A stretch of 38,920 bases of DNA from JBOFFC01 sp051648405 (GTDB taxonomy: Bacteria > Planctomycetota > Planctomycetia > Pirellulales > Lacipirellulaceae), in NCBI GenBank assembly GCA_051648405.1, contig JBOFFC010000081.1:1-38920 (forward strand). Direction: 5' to 3'. The notes under the pieces are model-generated. The model was not told the DNA's origin. It searched no databases and saw only the letters and a program-made list of their open reading frames with translations. Positions 22,950 through 31,467 of this stretch are shown one piece after another (positions within the stretch are counted from its first letter, which is position 1; each line of letters starts with the position of its first letter). Made by a program: the position numbers and the translations under genes.

Positions 22950-25900
22950 ATGTCCACGCTCGACGCCGTCGCCGCCGAACCGCTTGCGGGGTTTCACCTC
23001 GCGACGCGAACCTGGTTCGCCGAGGCGTTCGCTTCGCCGACCAAGGCCCAACGGCTCGCGTGGCCGGCGATCGCCTCGGGCCAGAGCACGCTGCTGCTCG
23101 CGCCCACGGGGTCGGGCAAGACGCTCGCCGCGTTCCTGGCGTCGCTCGACGGGCTGATGTTCGCCGACGACACGCGCCCGCGCGAGCCGCAGCGACGCCA
23201 GCCCGCCCCCTCGTCGCCGGGAAAGCGCCTCCCTAAGCCACGCAACCACGTGCGCGTGCTGTACGTTTCACCCCTCAAGGCGCTGGGGGTCGATATCGAC
23301 CGCAACCTCCGCGCGCCGATCGCCGGCGTCCGCGCCGTGGCGCAGCGTCTGGCCTCGCAGGGGCTGGCCGACCAGGAAAGGGGCGGTGCGTTCCGCGAGC
23401 CAACCGTCGCGATCCGCTCGGGGGACACCACCACGAAGGAGCGTCAGCGGATCCTGCGCGACCCGCCGGACGTGCTGATCACGACCCCCGAGTCGCTCTA
23501 CCTGATGCTCACGGGGAAGGCGAAGGAGGTCCTCGAGCGCGTCGATACGGTGATCATCGACGAGATCCACGTGATGGTCCCCACCAAGCGCGGCGTCCAC
23601 CTGTTCCTGACGCTCGAACGGCTCGAACGCTTGCGACGCCTCGCCGCCGTGCGCGACGGCCGCGAGCACCAACCCTTACAACGTGTCGGCCTGTCGGCGA
23701 CGCAGCGGCCGCTCGACGAGGTCGCCCGCCTGCTGGGGGGCGCCGACGCGACGGCCGACCCCGACGAACCGGTCCGACCGCGGCCGGTGCGGATCGTCGA
23801 TGCCAGCGAGCCGAAGCGCTTCGAGCTGCGCGTCGAAGTGCCGGTCGAGGACATGGCGCGGCTAGGCCAACCAGCGCCACTGGGTCCCGTGTCGGAAAAC
23901 GGCGACGCCCTTGAGGACGACGACGGGGGGAACCCGTTCGCCGTCCCGCCGGGCGAAGCGCTGGGCAACGCCCAGAACGGCCCTTCGACGCCGAGTATCT
24001 GGCCGGCGATCCACCCGCGTCTGCTGGAGCTGATCCGCGCTCATCGCTCGACGATGATCTTCGTCAACAGCCGGCGACTCGCCGAGCGGCTCGCGGGGGC
24101 GATCAACGAGCTGGCGAGCGAAGGCACGCCGGACGAGATCGACTCCGAGGGGAACAGCTTCCGCCCCGCGGCGGTCGAGATCTGCCTCGCGCACCACGGC
24201 AGCGTGGCGAAGGACAAGCGGGCCGAGATCGAGGACCGACTCAAACGCGGCACGCTGCCGGCGATCGTCGCGACCAGTTCGCTCGAGCTGGGGATCGACA
24301 TGGGCGCCGTGGACCTAGTGATCCAGATCGAGGCCCCGCCGACGATCGCCTCGGGGATCCAGCGGATCGGCCGCAGCGGGCGCGGCATCGACCTCGTGTC
24401 GACCGGGATCATCTTCCCGAAGTACCGCGGCGACCTGCTGGCGTGCGCGGGGGCGACGGGGCGGATGCTGCGGGGAGACGTCGAAGAGACCTACTACCCG
24501 CGGAACCCACTCGACCTGCTCGCGCAGCAGGTGGTGGCGATCGCCGCCGACGGGCCGATCGACGTCGGCGAGCTGTACGCGACGGTCCGCTCGGCCGCTC
24601 CCTACGCGGAACTGCCGCACGGCGCGTTCGAGGGGGTGCTCGACCTGCTGTCGGGTCGCTACCCGTCGGACGAGTTCGCCGAGCTCCGGCCGCGGATCAC
24701 CTGGGACCGCGTGGCGGGGACCGTGTCGCCGCGCGGCGGGACGCAGCGCCTGGCGATTCTGAACGGGGGGACGATCCCCGACCGCGGCCTCTACGGCGTG
24801 TTCCTGGTCGGCGACGGCCCCGAGGGGTCGGGCGGGAGCCGCGTCGGCGAGCTCGACGAAGAGATGGTCTTCGAGACCCACCCGGGCGACGTGTTCCTGC
24901 TTGGCGCCAGCAGTTGGCGCGTGCTCGACATCACCAAGGACCGGGTGCTCGTCGCCCCCGCGCCGGGCGAGCCGGGCAAGATGCCGTTCTGGCGTGGCGA
25001 CGGGCCGGGGCGGCCGCTCGAGTTCGGCCGCGCGATCGGCGAGCTGGCCCGCGAGCTGGCGCGCGGCGACGAGGGGACGCTCACCAAGCGGCTCGTCGAG
25101 CGCCACGCCCTCGAGCCCCGGGCGGCCGACAACCTGCTGCGTTACCTGCGCGATCAGGCCGAGGCGACCGGCGAGACGCCGAGCGACAAGACGTTGATCG
25201 TCGAGTCGTTCCTCGACGAGATCGGCGACTGGCGCGTCTGCGTGCTCTCGCCGTTCGGCGCCCGGGTCCACGCCCCGTGGGCGATGGCGGTCGCCGCGCG
25301 CTTGCGCGAAGAGGACCTCGGCGAGGTCGACATGAGCTGGACCGACGACGGGATGGTCTTCCGCCTCCCGGAGTCCGCCACCCCGCCGCCGATCGACCTG
25401 TTCTTGCCGAAGGCCGACGAGGTCGAAGAGCAAGTCACGCGGCAACTCGGTTCGACGGCGCTGTTCGCCGCCCGGTTCCGCGAGAACGCGGCCCGCGCGC
25501 TGCTGCTCCCCAAGCGCCAGCCCGGCCGGCGATCGCCCCTCTGGATGCAGCGCCGCAAGGCGGCCGACCTGCTCGCCGTCGCCGCTCGCTACCCAAGCTT
25601 CCCGATCTTGCTCGAGACGTACCGCGAGTGCCTGCGTGACGTGTTCGACCTGCCGGGGCTTATCTCGGTGCTGCGCGACGTCGAGCGCCGCGCGATCCGC
25701 GTCGAAGCGGTCGAGTCGCGTCAGCCGTCGCCGTTCGCTTCGTCGCTGCTGTTCAACTACGTCGGCAATTTCGTCTACGAGGGGGACGCCCCCCTCGCCG
25801 AGCGCCGCGCCGCGGCGCTCGCGCTCGACCACGCACAATTGCGCGAGCTGCTCGGGGGCGCCGACCTGCGCGAGCTGCTCGACGGCGAGGTGATCGACCG

Positions 25901-27791
25901 GCTCGGCCTCGAGCTGCAGCGCGTTGCGGAGCCGCACGTCCGCACGATCGACGCCACACACGACCTGCTGCTGTCGCTCGGGGACCTGACCGAAGAGGAG
26001 GTGTGGGCCCGCTGCGACCACGCCGCGGTCACCCACGACGAGGTCACGGCGTGGCTCGGGCAACTGGTCCGCGAGCGGAGGGCGATCGCCGTGCGACTCG
26101 CGGGCGAGCCGCGCTACGCCGCCGCCGAGGACGCGGCCCGCCTGCGCGACGCGCTCGGCGTAAACCCGCCCCCGGGGCTGCCGGGGGCGTTCCTCGAAGC
26201 GGTCGCCGACCCCCTGGGGGACCTCGTCTCGCGTTACGCGCGGACGCACGGGCCGTTCCCCGCCACCGAGTGCGCGCGGCGTTTGGGCCTCGGCGAGGCG
26301 CCGGTCCGTACGGCGCTCGAACGCCTGCGTGACGCGGGCCGCGTCGTCGAAGGGGAGTTCGTCCCCGGCCGGCGCGGGCGAGAGTGGTGCGACGTCGGCG
26401 TCATGCGCGCCGTCAAGCGGCGTTCGCTCGCCAAGCTCCGTCAGCAGGTCGAGGCCGCCCCCCCCGAGGCGCTCGCCCGGCTATTGCCTGTCTGGCACGG
26501 CATCACGCAGCCGCGGCGTGGGCTCGACGGCGTGCTCGATGCGGTCGAGCAACTGCAAGGGGCGCCGCTGCCGGCGACGACCCTCGAACGCGAGGTCCTC
26601 CCGGCGCGCGTCAGCGGCTACGCCCCCGGGCTGCTCGACGAACTGTTCCTCGCCGGCGAGGTCGTCTGGCAGGGGATCGACAGCCTGGGGACGGGGGACG
26701 GCCGCGTCGCGCTCTACCTGACCGACCGCTTCCCCTTGCTGGGGCGCGAGCCCGAACCACCCCTCGCCGAGGGCGCCGCGGGTCACGACCCGCTCGACGA
26801 CGCGGTCCGCGCGACGCTCGCCCAAAGCGGCGCGGTCTTCTTCGACGCGGTCGCCCGCGCCACCGGGGGCTTCCCTAACGACGTGCTGGCCGCGCTCTGG
26901 CGACTGGTGTGGCTCGGCGAAGTGACGAACGACACGCTCGCCCCGCTGCGGTCGCTGGCGGCCCAGTCGAACAGCGCATCGGGTGGCGGAGCGGCGGTGC
27001 GCGGCGAGCGGTCGTCGTCGCGACGCGGCGGGAGGATGTTCCGTTCGCGACGCCGCGCGCGGCTGCCGGGGTCCGAAGGGCGTTGGTCGCTGTTGCCAAG
27101 GCCCAGCGCATGCGGCGTCACTCCGACCGAGCGCCTCGCGGCCCTCGCCGCGCAGCTCGTCGAACGCCACGGCGTGCTGACGCGCGACCAGGTCGCCCGC
27201 GAGCAGGTCCCCGGCGGTTTCTCGGCGGTCTACCCGGTGCTGAAGGCGATGGAAGAGGCGGGCAAGGTGCGTCGCGGGTACTTCGTCGAGGGGCTCGGCG
27301 GGGCGCAGTTCGCCGCCGCGGGCGCCGACGACCTGCTCCGCGCCGCGCCGCGCGAAGACGAGCCACAGGTCGTAGTCCTCGCCGCGACCGACCCGGCGAG
27401 CGCCTACGGGGCTTCGCTCCCGTGGCCGAGCGCCACGGGCCGCAACGACGCCGACCCCGCCGCGCGCCCTCAGCGCGCCGCCGGCGCGCGGGTAGTGCTG
27501 AGCGACGGCCGCTTGCTGGGCTACCTCAACCGCACCGCGCAGACGCTCGACACGTACCTCGCCGAAGCGGAGCCCGACCGCGGCCATCAGGGGCAGCACC
27601 TGGCTAGGGCGCTCGTGGCGAGCGCGCGAGCGGGCCGCTCGCTGCTGCTGACAAAGATCGACGGCGGCACGGCGCTCGCCTCGCCGCTGGCCGAGACGCT
27701 CTGCCGAGCCGGCTTCGCGGCGACCCTCCGCGGGCTGCTCTGCCGCCCGGAGCCCCGCGCCGCACCTCAAGCTAAGCGCAGCTCCCCGTAG
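22950..27791 (+). CDS. lhr: Large superfamily 2 ATP-dependent helicase Lhr
   Basis: The 1613-residue product starts at ATG 22950. Helicase motifs are clear: Q-motif region SPTKAQRLAWPAI, Walker A APTGSGKT (51-58), SPLKALG, TTPESLYLML, DEIH (204-207), IFVNSRRLAERLAG, ATSSLELGIDMGAVD and QRIGRSGRG. The winged-helix and DEAD/H-associated domains follow, and a long C-terminal region (LTRDQVAREQVPGGFSAVYP, VRRGYFVEGLGGAQFA) matches the extended bacterial Lhr type of about 1500 residues. Lhr unwinds RNA:DNA hybrids by 3'-to-5' translocation and belongs to DNA repair regulons in mycobacteria. Immediate linkage to a Nei-type glycosylase matches the lhr-nei pair of Mycobacterium. A low-complexity Arg/Ser linker lies near residues 1345-1390. 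Confidence 0.95.
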   Translation: MSTLDAVAAEPLAGFHLATRTWFAEAFASPTKAQRLAWPAIASGQSTLLLAPTGSGKTLAAFLASLDGLMFADDTRPREPQRRQPAPSSPGKRLPKPRNHVRVLYVSPLKALGVDIDRNLRAPIAGVRAVAQRLASQGLADQERGGAFREPTVAIRSGDTTTKERQRILRDPPDVLITTPESLYLMLTGKAKEVLERVDTVIIDEIHVMVPTKRGVHLFLTLERLERLRRLAAVRDGREHQPLQRVGLSATQRPLDEVARLLGGADATADPDEPVRPRPVRIVDASEPKRFELRVEVPVEDMARLGQPAPLGPVSENGDALEDDDGGNPFAVPPGEALGNAQNGPSTPSIWPAIHPRLLELIRAHRSTMIFVNSRRLAERLAGAINELASEGTPDEIDSEGNSFRPAAVEICLAHHGSVAKDKRAEIEDRLKRGTLPAIVATSSLELGIDMGAVDLVIQIEAPPTIASGIQRIGRSGRGIDLVSTGIIFPKYRGDLLACAGATGRMLRGDVEETYYPRNPLDLLAQQVVAIAADGPIDVGELYATVRSAAPYAELPHGAFEGVLDLLSGRYPSDEFAELRPRITWDRVAGTVSPRGGTQRLAILNGGTIPDRGLYGVFLVGDGPEGSGGSRVGELDEEMVFETHPGDVFLLGASSWRVLDITKDRVLVAPAPGEPGKMPFWRGDGPGRPLEFGRAIGELARELARGDEGTLTKRLVERHALEPRAADNLLRYLRDQAEATGETPSDKTLIVESFLDEIGDWRVCVLSPFGARVHAPWAMAVAARLREEDLGEVDMSWTDDGMVFRLPESATPPPIDLFLPKADEVEEQVTRQLGSTALFAARFRENAARALLLPKRQPGRRSPLWMQRRKAADLLAVAARYPSFPILLETYRECLRDVFDLPGLISVLRDVERRAIRVEAVESRQPSPFASSLLFNYVGNFVYEGDAPLAERRAAALALDHAQLRELLGGADLRELLDGEVIDRLGLELQRVAEPHVRTIDATHDLLLSLGDLTEEEVWARCDHAAVTHDEVTAWLGQLVRERRAIAVRLAGEPRYAAAEDAARLRDALGVNPPPGLPGAFLEAVADPLGDLVSRYARTHGPFPATECARRLGLGEAPVRTALERLRDAGRVVEGEFVPGRRGREWCDVGVMRAVKRRSLAKLRQQVEAAPPEALARLLPVWHGITQPRRGLDGVLDAVEQLQGAPLPATTLEREVLPARVSGYAPGLLDELFLAGEVVWQGIDSLGTGDGRVALYLTDRFPLLGREPEPPLAEGAAGHDPLDDAVRATLAQSGAVFFDAVARATGGFPNDVLAALWRLVWLGEVTNDTLAPLRSLAAQSNSASGGGAAVRGERSSSRRGGRMFRSRRRARLPGSEGRWSLLPRPSACGVTPTERLAALAAQLVERHGVLTRDQVAREQVPGGFSAVYPVLKAMEEAGKVRRGYFVEGLGGAQFAAAGADDLLRAAPREDEPQVVVLAATDPASAYGASLPWPSATGRNDADPAARPQRAAGARVVLSDGRLLGYLNRTAQTLDTYLAEAEPDRGHQGQHLARALVASARAGRSLLLTKIDGGTALASPLAETLCRAGFAATLRGLLCRPEPRAAPQAKRSSP

Positions 27792-27810
27792 GCGAGTCGA
27801 CGGCGCCAGC

Positions 27811-27911
27811 CTGACAGGATGACAGGATGGAAGAAGGGATCGACAAGATGAAGGACGGCTTCGTTCGGCGTTTCCTGTCGATCCGCTTCCGTCATCCTGC
27901 AATCCTGTCAA
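27811..27911. repeat. Imperfect intergenic inverted repeat (TGACAGGAT family)
   Basis: The left arm (about 27811-27850) reads CTGACAGGATGACAGGATGG and continues to GGATCGACAAGATG. The right arm (about 27872-27911) is its imperfect complement, containing TCCTGTCGATCC and CATCCTGCAATCCTGTCA. Twenty or so bases form the loop. The transcript would give a long stem-loop downstream of lhr, so it could end transcription or stabilise the mRNA. It is a different word family from the repeat at 571-661. Confidence 0.7.
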
Positions 27912-27929
27912 GCTTCCGTCGCCCCGCGA

Positions 27930-27959
27930 TTGACGAACGTCCTACCCCGCGCGTACTAT
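27930..27959 (+). promoter_or_regulatory. Candidate sigma-70-type promoter for the second Nei gene
   Basis: TTGACG (27930-27935) and TACTAT (27954-27959) are separated by 18 bp. This is the best -35/-10 pair I saw in the window. Transcription would start near 27966, leaving about 40 bases before the ATG at 28007, so the gene need not depend on lhr transcription. Confidence 0.5.
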
Positions 27960-28006
27960 ACGCCCGTGCGCTGCCGCCCACCCCCGCTAGACGGAGCTAG
28001 CCGACC

Positions 28007-28870
28007 ATGCCCGAAGGGGACACGCTTTACCGCGCCGCGGCGAACGTCCGGCCGGTGCTCGAGGGGCGGGTGGTCGTCGAAGCCACCAGCAACCCGACGC
28101 CCGGCAATCACGCGGTCGATGCCGCGGCGCTCGTCGGGCGCGTGGCGACCAAGGTCCGTGCTTCGGGCAAGCAGCTCTTCGTCTTCTTCGAGGGGGAGCT
28201 GGTGGTCCACTCGCACCTGGGGATGACCGGCTCGTGGCACGTCTATCCACAGGGAGAGACGTGGAACAAGCCGGCGAGCCGCGCGGGGCTCACCCTCTCG
28301 ACCGGCACGCACGACGTGGTGCTGTTCAGCCCCAAGCTGCTCGAGCTCGTCACGGCGACCGCCTTCCGTCGGAACGACTACCTGCGGCGGCTGGGCCCCG
28401 ACCTGATGCTCGTCGAGAGCGACCTGGCCGCGGCGGTCGCGCGGATGCGCGTCCACAACGCGGCGCCGATCGGCGAGGTCGTGATGAACCAAACGATCGC
28501 CGCGGGGATCGGCAACATCTACAAATCGGAGACGCTGTTCCTGGCGCGGATCAACCCCTGGACACGCGTCGCCGAGCTGTCGGACGAACGGCTCCGCACG
28601 TACCTGGAAGACGCCCGCACGCTGATGCGCCGCAACCGCGGCAGCGGGCCGCGCGTCACGCGGTTCCGCGGCGACGGCGGTCACTTCTGGGTCTACGGCC
28701 GGCGCGGCGAGCCGTGCTACGTGTGCGGCGGCGTGGTGACGGTCCGTCGCCAAGGGGACGCCGGGAGGACGACCTACTGGTGCGCCGCGTGCCAGCCCGC
28801 GACGGGCTGCGCGCCGCCTGTCGATCCGCGCCGCCAACGGGGGCTCCCCCCAATCAAGGGGTGCGGCTGA
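28007..28870 (+). CDS. Fpg/Nei-family DNA glycosylase (second copy, Nei/endonuclease VIII-like)
   Basis: This 287-residue protein has MPEGDT at the N-terminus (catalytic Pro and Glu after Met removal), Lys55 in ASGKQLFVF, HSHLGMTGSW, a helix-two-turn-helix (MNQTIAAGIGNIYKSETLFL) and a C-terminal zinc finger (CYVCGG, CAAC). These are the features of endonuclease VIII, which removes oxidised pyrimidines. It continues about 30 residues beyond the zinc finger. It is clearly distinct from the copy at 19538. It lies downstream of lhr, separated by a repeat and a candidate promoter. The lhr-nei order matches that of mycobacteria. Confidence 0.93.
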   Translation: MPEGDTLYRAAANVRPVLEGRVVVEATSNPTPGNHAVDAAALVGRVATKVRASGKQLFVFFEGELVVHSHLGMTGSWHVYPQGETWNKPASRAGLTLSTGTHDVVLFSPKLLELVTATAFRRNDYLRRLGPDLMLVESDLAAAVARMRVHNAAPIGEVVMNQTIAAGIGNIYKSETLFLARINPWTRVAELSDERLRTYLEDARTLMRRNRGSGPRVTRFRGDGGHFWVYGRRGEPCYVCGGVVTVRRQGDAGRTTYWCAACQPATGCAPPVDPRRQRGLPPIKGCG

Positions 28871-28987
28871 AGACGCGCAGCGCTAGTCGGTCGGCGCGTC
28901 GCGCTCGGCCGGGGCGTCGCGCAGCGATTGATGGGACGCAGTGTAGTGGGGGGGCGCCACGGGGCACTTTCCCTGTGCAAAGCCTCG

Positions 28988-29686
28988 CTACGAAACGGCG
29001 GCCGGGTCGCGGAAGCGGTAGCCGACGCCGCGCACCGTCTCGATCAGGTCGGCGTGCTCGTCGAGCTTCTTCCGCAGCGCGCGGACGTGGACGTCGATTG
29101 TCCGCTCGAGCACCAGCGCGTCCCCCCCGAGCGCCGCGTCGATCAGCTCCGAACGGCTGAACACGCGCCCCGGTTGACGGATCAGCGCTTCGAGCAAGCC
29201 GAACTCGCTCGGCGTGAGATCGAGCACCTTGTCTTCGGCCGACACGCGGTGCCGCTCGCGGTCGAGCAGCACCCCTTGACTGACGAGGACGTCCCCCTGC
29301 TGGGCGCCCCCCTGACGACGACGGAGCAGCGCGCGGACGCGCTCGAGCAAGACCTTGACGCTGAACGGCTTGGGGACGTAGTCGTCGGCGCCGACCGAGA
29401 ACCCGGCGACCTGGTCGGTCTCCTCGTTCTTGGCGGTGAGCATCAACACGAGCATCGGCCGAGTGACGGGGTCGGCGCGCAGGCGGCGGCAGACCTCGAG
29501 GCCGTCGATCCCAGGCAGCATCAGGTCGAGCACTACGAGGTCGGGCCCGCGCAGCTTCGCCTGGTTCAGCCCGTCGAGTCCGTCCATCGCGACGGTCGTC
29601 TCGTAACCGTCCTGGCGGAGGTTGTAGTCGAGCACGTCGGAGAGCGATCGATCGTCTTCAACGATCAAGACCTTGGCCTTGGCCAT
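28988..29686 (-). CDS. phoB: PhoB-type response regulator (OmpR family)
   Basis: The 232-residue protein has a receiver domain (VLIVEDDRSLSDVLD; phospho-acceptor Asp54 in VVLDLMLPGIDG; Thr84; Lys106 in YVPKPFS) and a winged-helix DNA-binding domain (LDLTPSEFGLLEALIRQPGR, TIDVHVRALRKKLD, IETVRGVGYRF). That is the PhoB/OmpR layout and length. AGGGA seven bases before the ATG gives a fair ribosome-binding site. Being the last gene of the pst-phoU series supports assignment as PhoB, activator of phosphate-starvation genes when phosphorylated by PhoR. The separation of phoB from phoR by the transporter genes is unusual. Confidence 0.9.
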   Translation of the reverse strand: MAKAKVLIVEDDRSLSDVLDYNLRQDGYETTVAMDGLDGLNQAKLRGPDLVVLDLMLPGIDGLEVCRRLRADPVTRPMLVLMLTAKNEETDQVAGFSVGADDYVPKPFSVKVLLERVRALLRRRQGGAQQGDVLVSQGVLLDRERHRVSAEDKVLDLTPSEFGLLEALIRQPGRVFSRSELIDAALGGDALVLERTIDVHVRALRKKLDEHADLIETVRGVGYRFRDPAAVS

Positions 29687-29771
29687 CGGCGCGTCCCTAT
29701 TCGGGGTAGTGGTTTCAGCGTCGTCGTATCAAAGTCGTCGCGTCGTGGTCGAAGCCGCTGCGAGTCGTTCG

Positions 29772-30467
29772 CTAACCGCGCGACGCGGGGTTCTTGGGCT
29801 CCATGTCGAGCGAACCGCGTCGGTGGCGAGCGATTTCCCCTTCGACGAGGTAGACGACGTCCTCGGCGATGTTCGTCGCGTGGTCGGCGATCCGCTCGAC
29901 GTGGCGCGAGGCGCTGAACAGGTGCAGGGCGGGCTCGATCAGGTGCGGGCTCTCGCGGACGATCTGGTAGACCTCGTCGATGATCCGCCGGTTGAAGGCA
30001 TCGACCTCGTCGTCGCGGCGGCAGACGCTCCGCGCCGCGGCCACGTCGGAATCGACGAACGCGTCGAGCGCGTCGCGCACCATGCCGATCGCCGTGTCGC
30101 TCATCGACTCTAGGAAGTCGGGCATCGGCAGCGTGGGACACATCGCGAGCGCGTCGGTCCGCTCGCCGATGTTCACCGCCAGGTCCGCGATCCGCTCGAG
30201 GTCGCTGTTCACCTTGAGGACCGTCGCGACGCGCCGCAGATCGACCGCCACCGGTTGGTGCAGCGCGAGGATCTTGAGGCACTCCTCCTCGATCCGCACC
30301 TCGCGGACGTTGATCGACGGCTCGCGCGCGAGCAGTTCGTCCGACACGCCTAAGCGGCGCTCGCAGAGCCCGCGGCAGGCGAGGCGGATCATCTCCTCGA
30401 CTACCGCCGACTGCGCCAGCAGGTCTTGCTCGAGGGAGTCGAGGTCGCGTTCCAGGTGCTTGGTCAT
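29772..30467 (-). CDS. phoU: Phosphate signalling protein PhoU
   Basis: The 231-residue protein is PhoU, two three-helix bundles with the metal-binding repeats DLERIADLAVNI and HVERIADHATNIAEDV. It starts HLERDLDSLEQDLLAQSAVV, as is usual. PhoU sits at the membrane between the Pst transporter and the PhoR kinase and keeps the Pho regulon off when phosphate is plentiful. The gene lies 66 bp downstream of pstB and 85 bp upstream of phoB, all on one strand, so they are probably one transcript. A tandem 7-bp repeat lies just before its start codon. Confidence 0.95.
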   Translation of the reverse strand: MTKHLERDLDSLEQDLLAQSAVVEEMIRLACRGLCERRLGVSDELLAREPSINVREVRIEEECLKILALHQPVAVDLRRVATVLKVNSDLERIADLAVNIGERTDALAMCPTLPMPDFLESMSDTAIGMVRDALDAFVDSDVAAARSVCRRDDEVDAFNRRIIDEVYQIVRESPHLIEPALHLFSASRHVERIADHATNIAEDVVYLVEGEIARHRRGSLDMEPKNPASRG

Positions 30468-30470
30468 GTA

Positions 30471-30491
30471 GCTGTCGGCTGTCGGCTGTCG
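30471..30491. repeat. Tandem 7-bp repeat, GCTGTCG x3
   Basis: Three perfect copies of GCTGTCG (CGACAGC on the coding strand) lie in the pstB-phoU gap, three bases before the phoU start codon. It is placed where slippage would alter the leader of phoU, but no function is shown. Confidence 0.65.
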
Positions 30492-30533
30492 GCCTTCAGC
30501 GGTTGAGGGGTGACGATCGGGATAAAGCGCGGA

Positions 30534-31385
30534 TCAGCCGAAACGGCCGGTGATGTAGTCTTCGGTCTGCTTCTTCGTGGGGTTGGTGAAGATCTCGGTC
30601 GTCTGGCCGGCTTCGATCAACTCGCCCTGGAAGAAGAACGCGGTTTGATCGGAGACGCGGGCCGCCTGCTGCATGTTGTGCGTGACGATGACGATCGTGT
30701 AGCGATCCTTGAGCTCAAAGATCAGGTCCTCGATGCGCGCCGTCGATGCCGGGTCGAGGGCGCTGGCCGGCTCGTCCATCAGGAGGACCTGCGGGTCGGT
30801 GGCGAGCGCCCGGGCGATGCACAGGCGTTGCTGCTGGCCCCCCGAGAGGGCGAGCGCCGAGTCGTCCAGGCGGTCCTTCACCTCGTCCCACAGCGCCGCC
30901 TGCCGCAGGCAGCGTTCGGTGATCTCGTAGAGCCGCGCCTTGCTGCGCTGCCCCGCGACGCGCGGGCCGTAGGCGACGTTCTCGAAGATCGACTTCGGAA
31001 ACGGGTTCGACTTCTGGAACACCATGCCGACGCGCTTGCGGAGCTCGACCACATCGACCCGCGGTCCGCGGATACTGTGGCCGTCGAGCAGGATCTCCCC
31101 CTCGACGCGGGTCCCCTCGATCATGTCGTTCATGCGGTTCAGACAGCGCAGGAACGTGCTCTTGCCGCAGCCCGAGGGGCCAATGAACGCGGTCACGCAG
31201 TGCTCGGGGACATCGAGCGAGATCCGGTCGAGCGCGAGCTTCTCGCCGTAGAAGAAGTTTACGTCGGTGACCGAGATCTTGTCCGACGCCCCCGCCAGTT
31301 CGTCGGCCGAGCGCCCACCGCGCGACACATCGACCGTCGGGGGACGGAGCACAGTCTGTTGAGAGGGGGTCTGCGACATGAGCAT
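30534..31385 (-). CDS. pstB: Phosphate ABC transporter ATP-binding protein PstB
   Basis: The 283-residue ATPase has Walker A GPSGCGKS, the Q-loop (GMVFQKSNPFPKSIFENVAYG), signature LSGGQQQR, Walker B VLLMDEPASALDP and switch VTHNM. The NPFPKSIFENVAYGPR stretch is diagnostic for PstB among ABC ATPases. It powers phosphate import through PstC and PstA. About 30 residues precede the family core (SVTDVNFFYGEKLALD). M3 (31379) is as plausible a start as M1. It lies 82 bp downstream of pstA. Confidence 0.96.
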   Translation of the reverse strand: MLMSQTPSQQTVLRPPTVDVSRGGRSADELAGASDKISVTDVNFFYGEKLALDRISLDVPEHCVTAFIGPSGCGKSTFLRCLNRMNDMIEGTRVEGEILLDGHSIRGPRVDVVELRKRVGMVFQKSNPFPKSIFENVAYGPRVAGQRSKARLYEITERCLRQAALWDEVKDRLDDSALALSGGQQQRLCIARALATDPQVLLMDEPASALDPASTARIEDLIFELKDRYTIVIVTHNMQQAARVSDQTAFFFQGELIEAGQTTEIFTNPTKKQTEDYITGRFG

Positions 31386-31467
31386 TTTTGGTCGGGCCTC
31401 GGGGGACGGGCCGACAACTAACCACGGGGACGTCGTTCGAACATGCGGCCTGACGCCGCCACACGCT

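Noticed and set aside
24315..26249. Long minus-strand open frame inside the helicase gene
   Set aside because: It is antisense to lhr, has the Arg/Ala/Val/Asp-rich composition typical of GC-rich shadow frames and shows no recognisable domain.
28871..28987. Possible terminator between the second Nei gene and phoB
   Set aside because: The region holds GC-rich direct repeats (GCGTCGCGC) but no convincing stem followed by a T-run on either strand.
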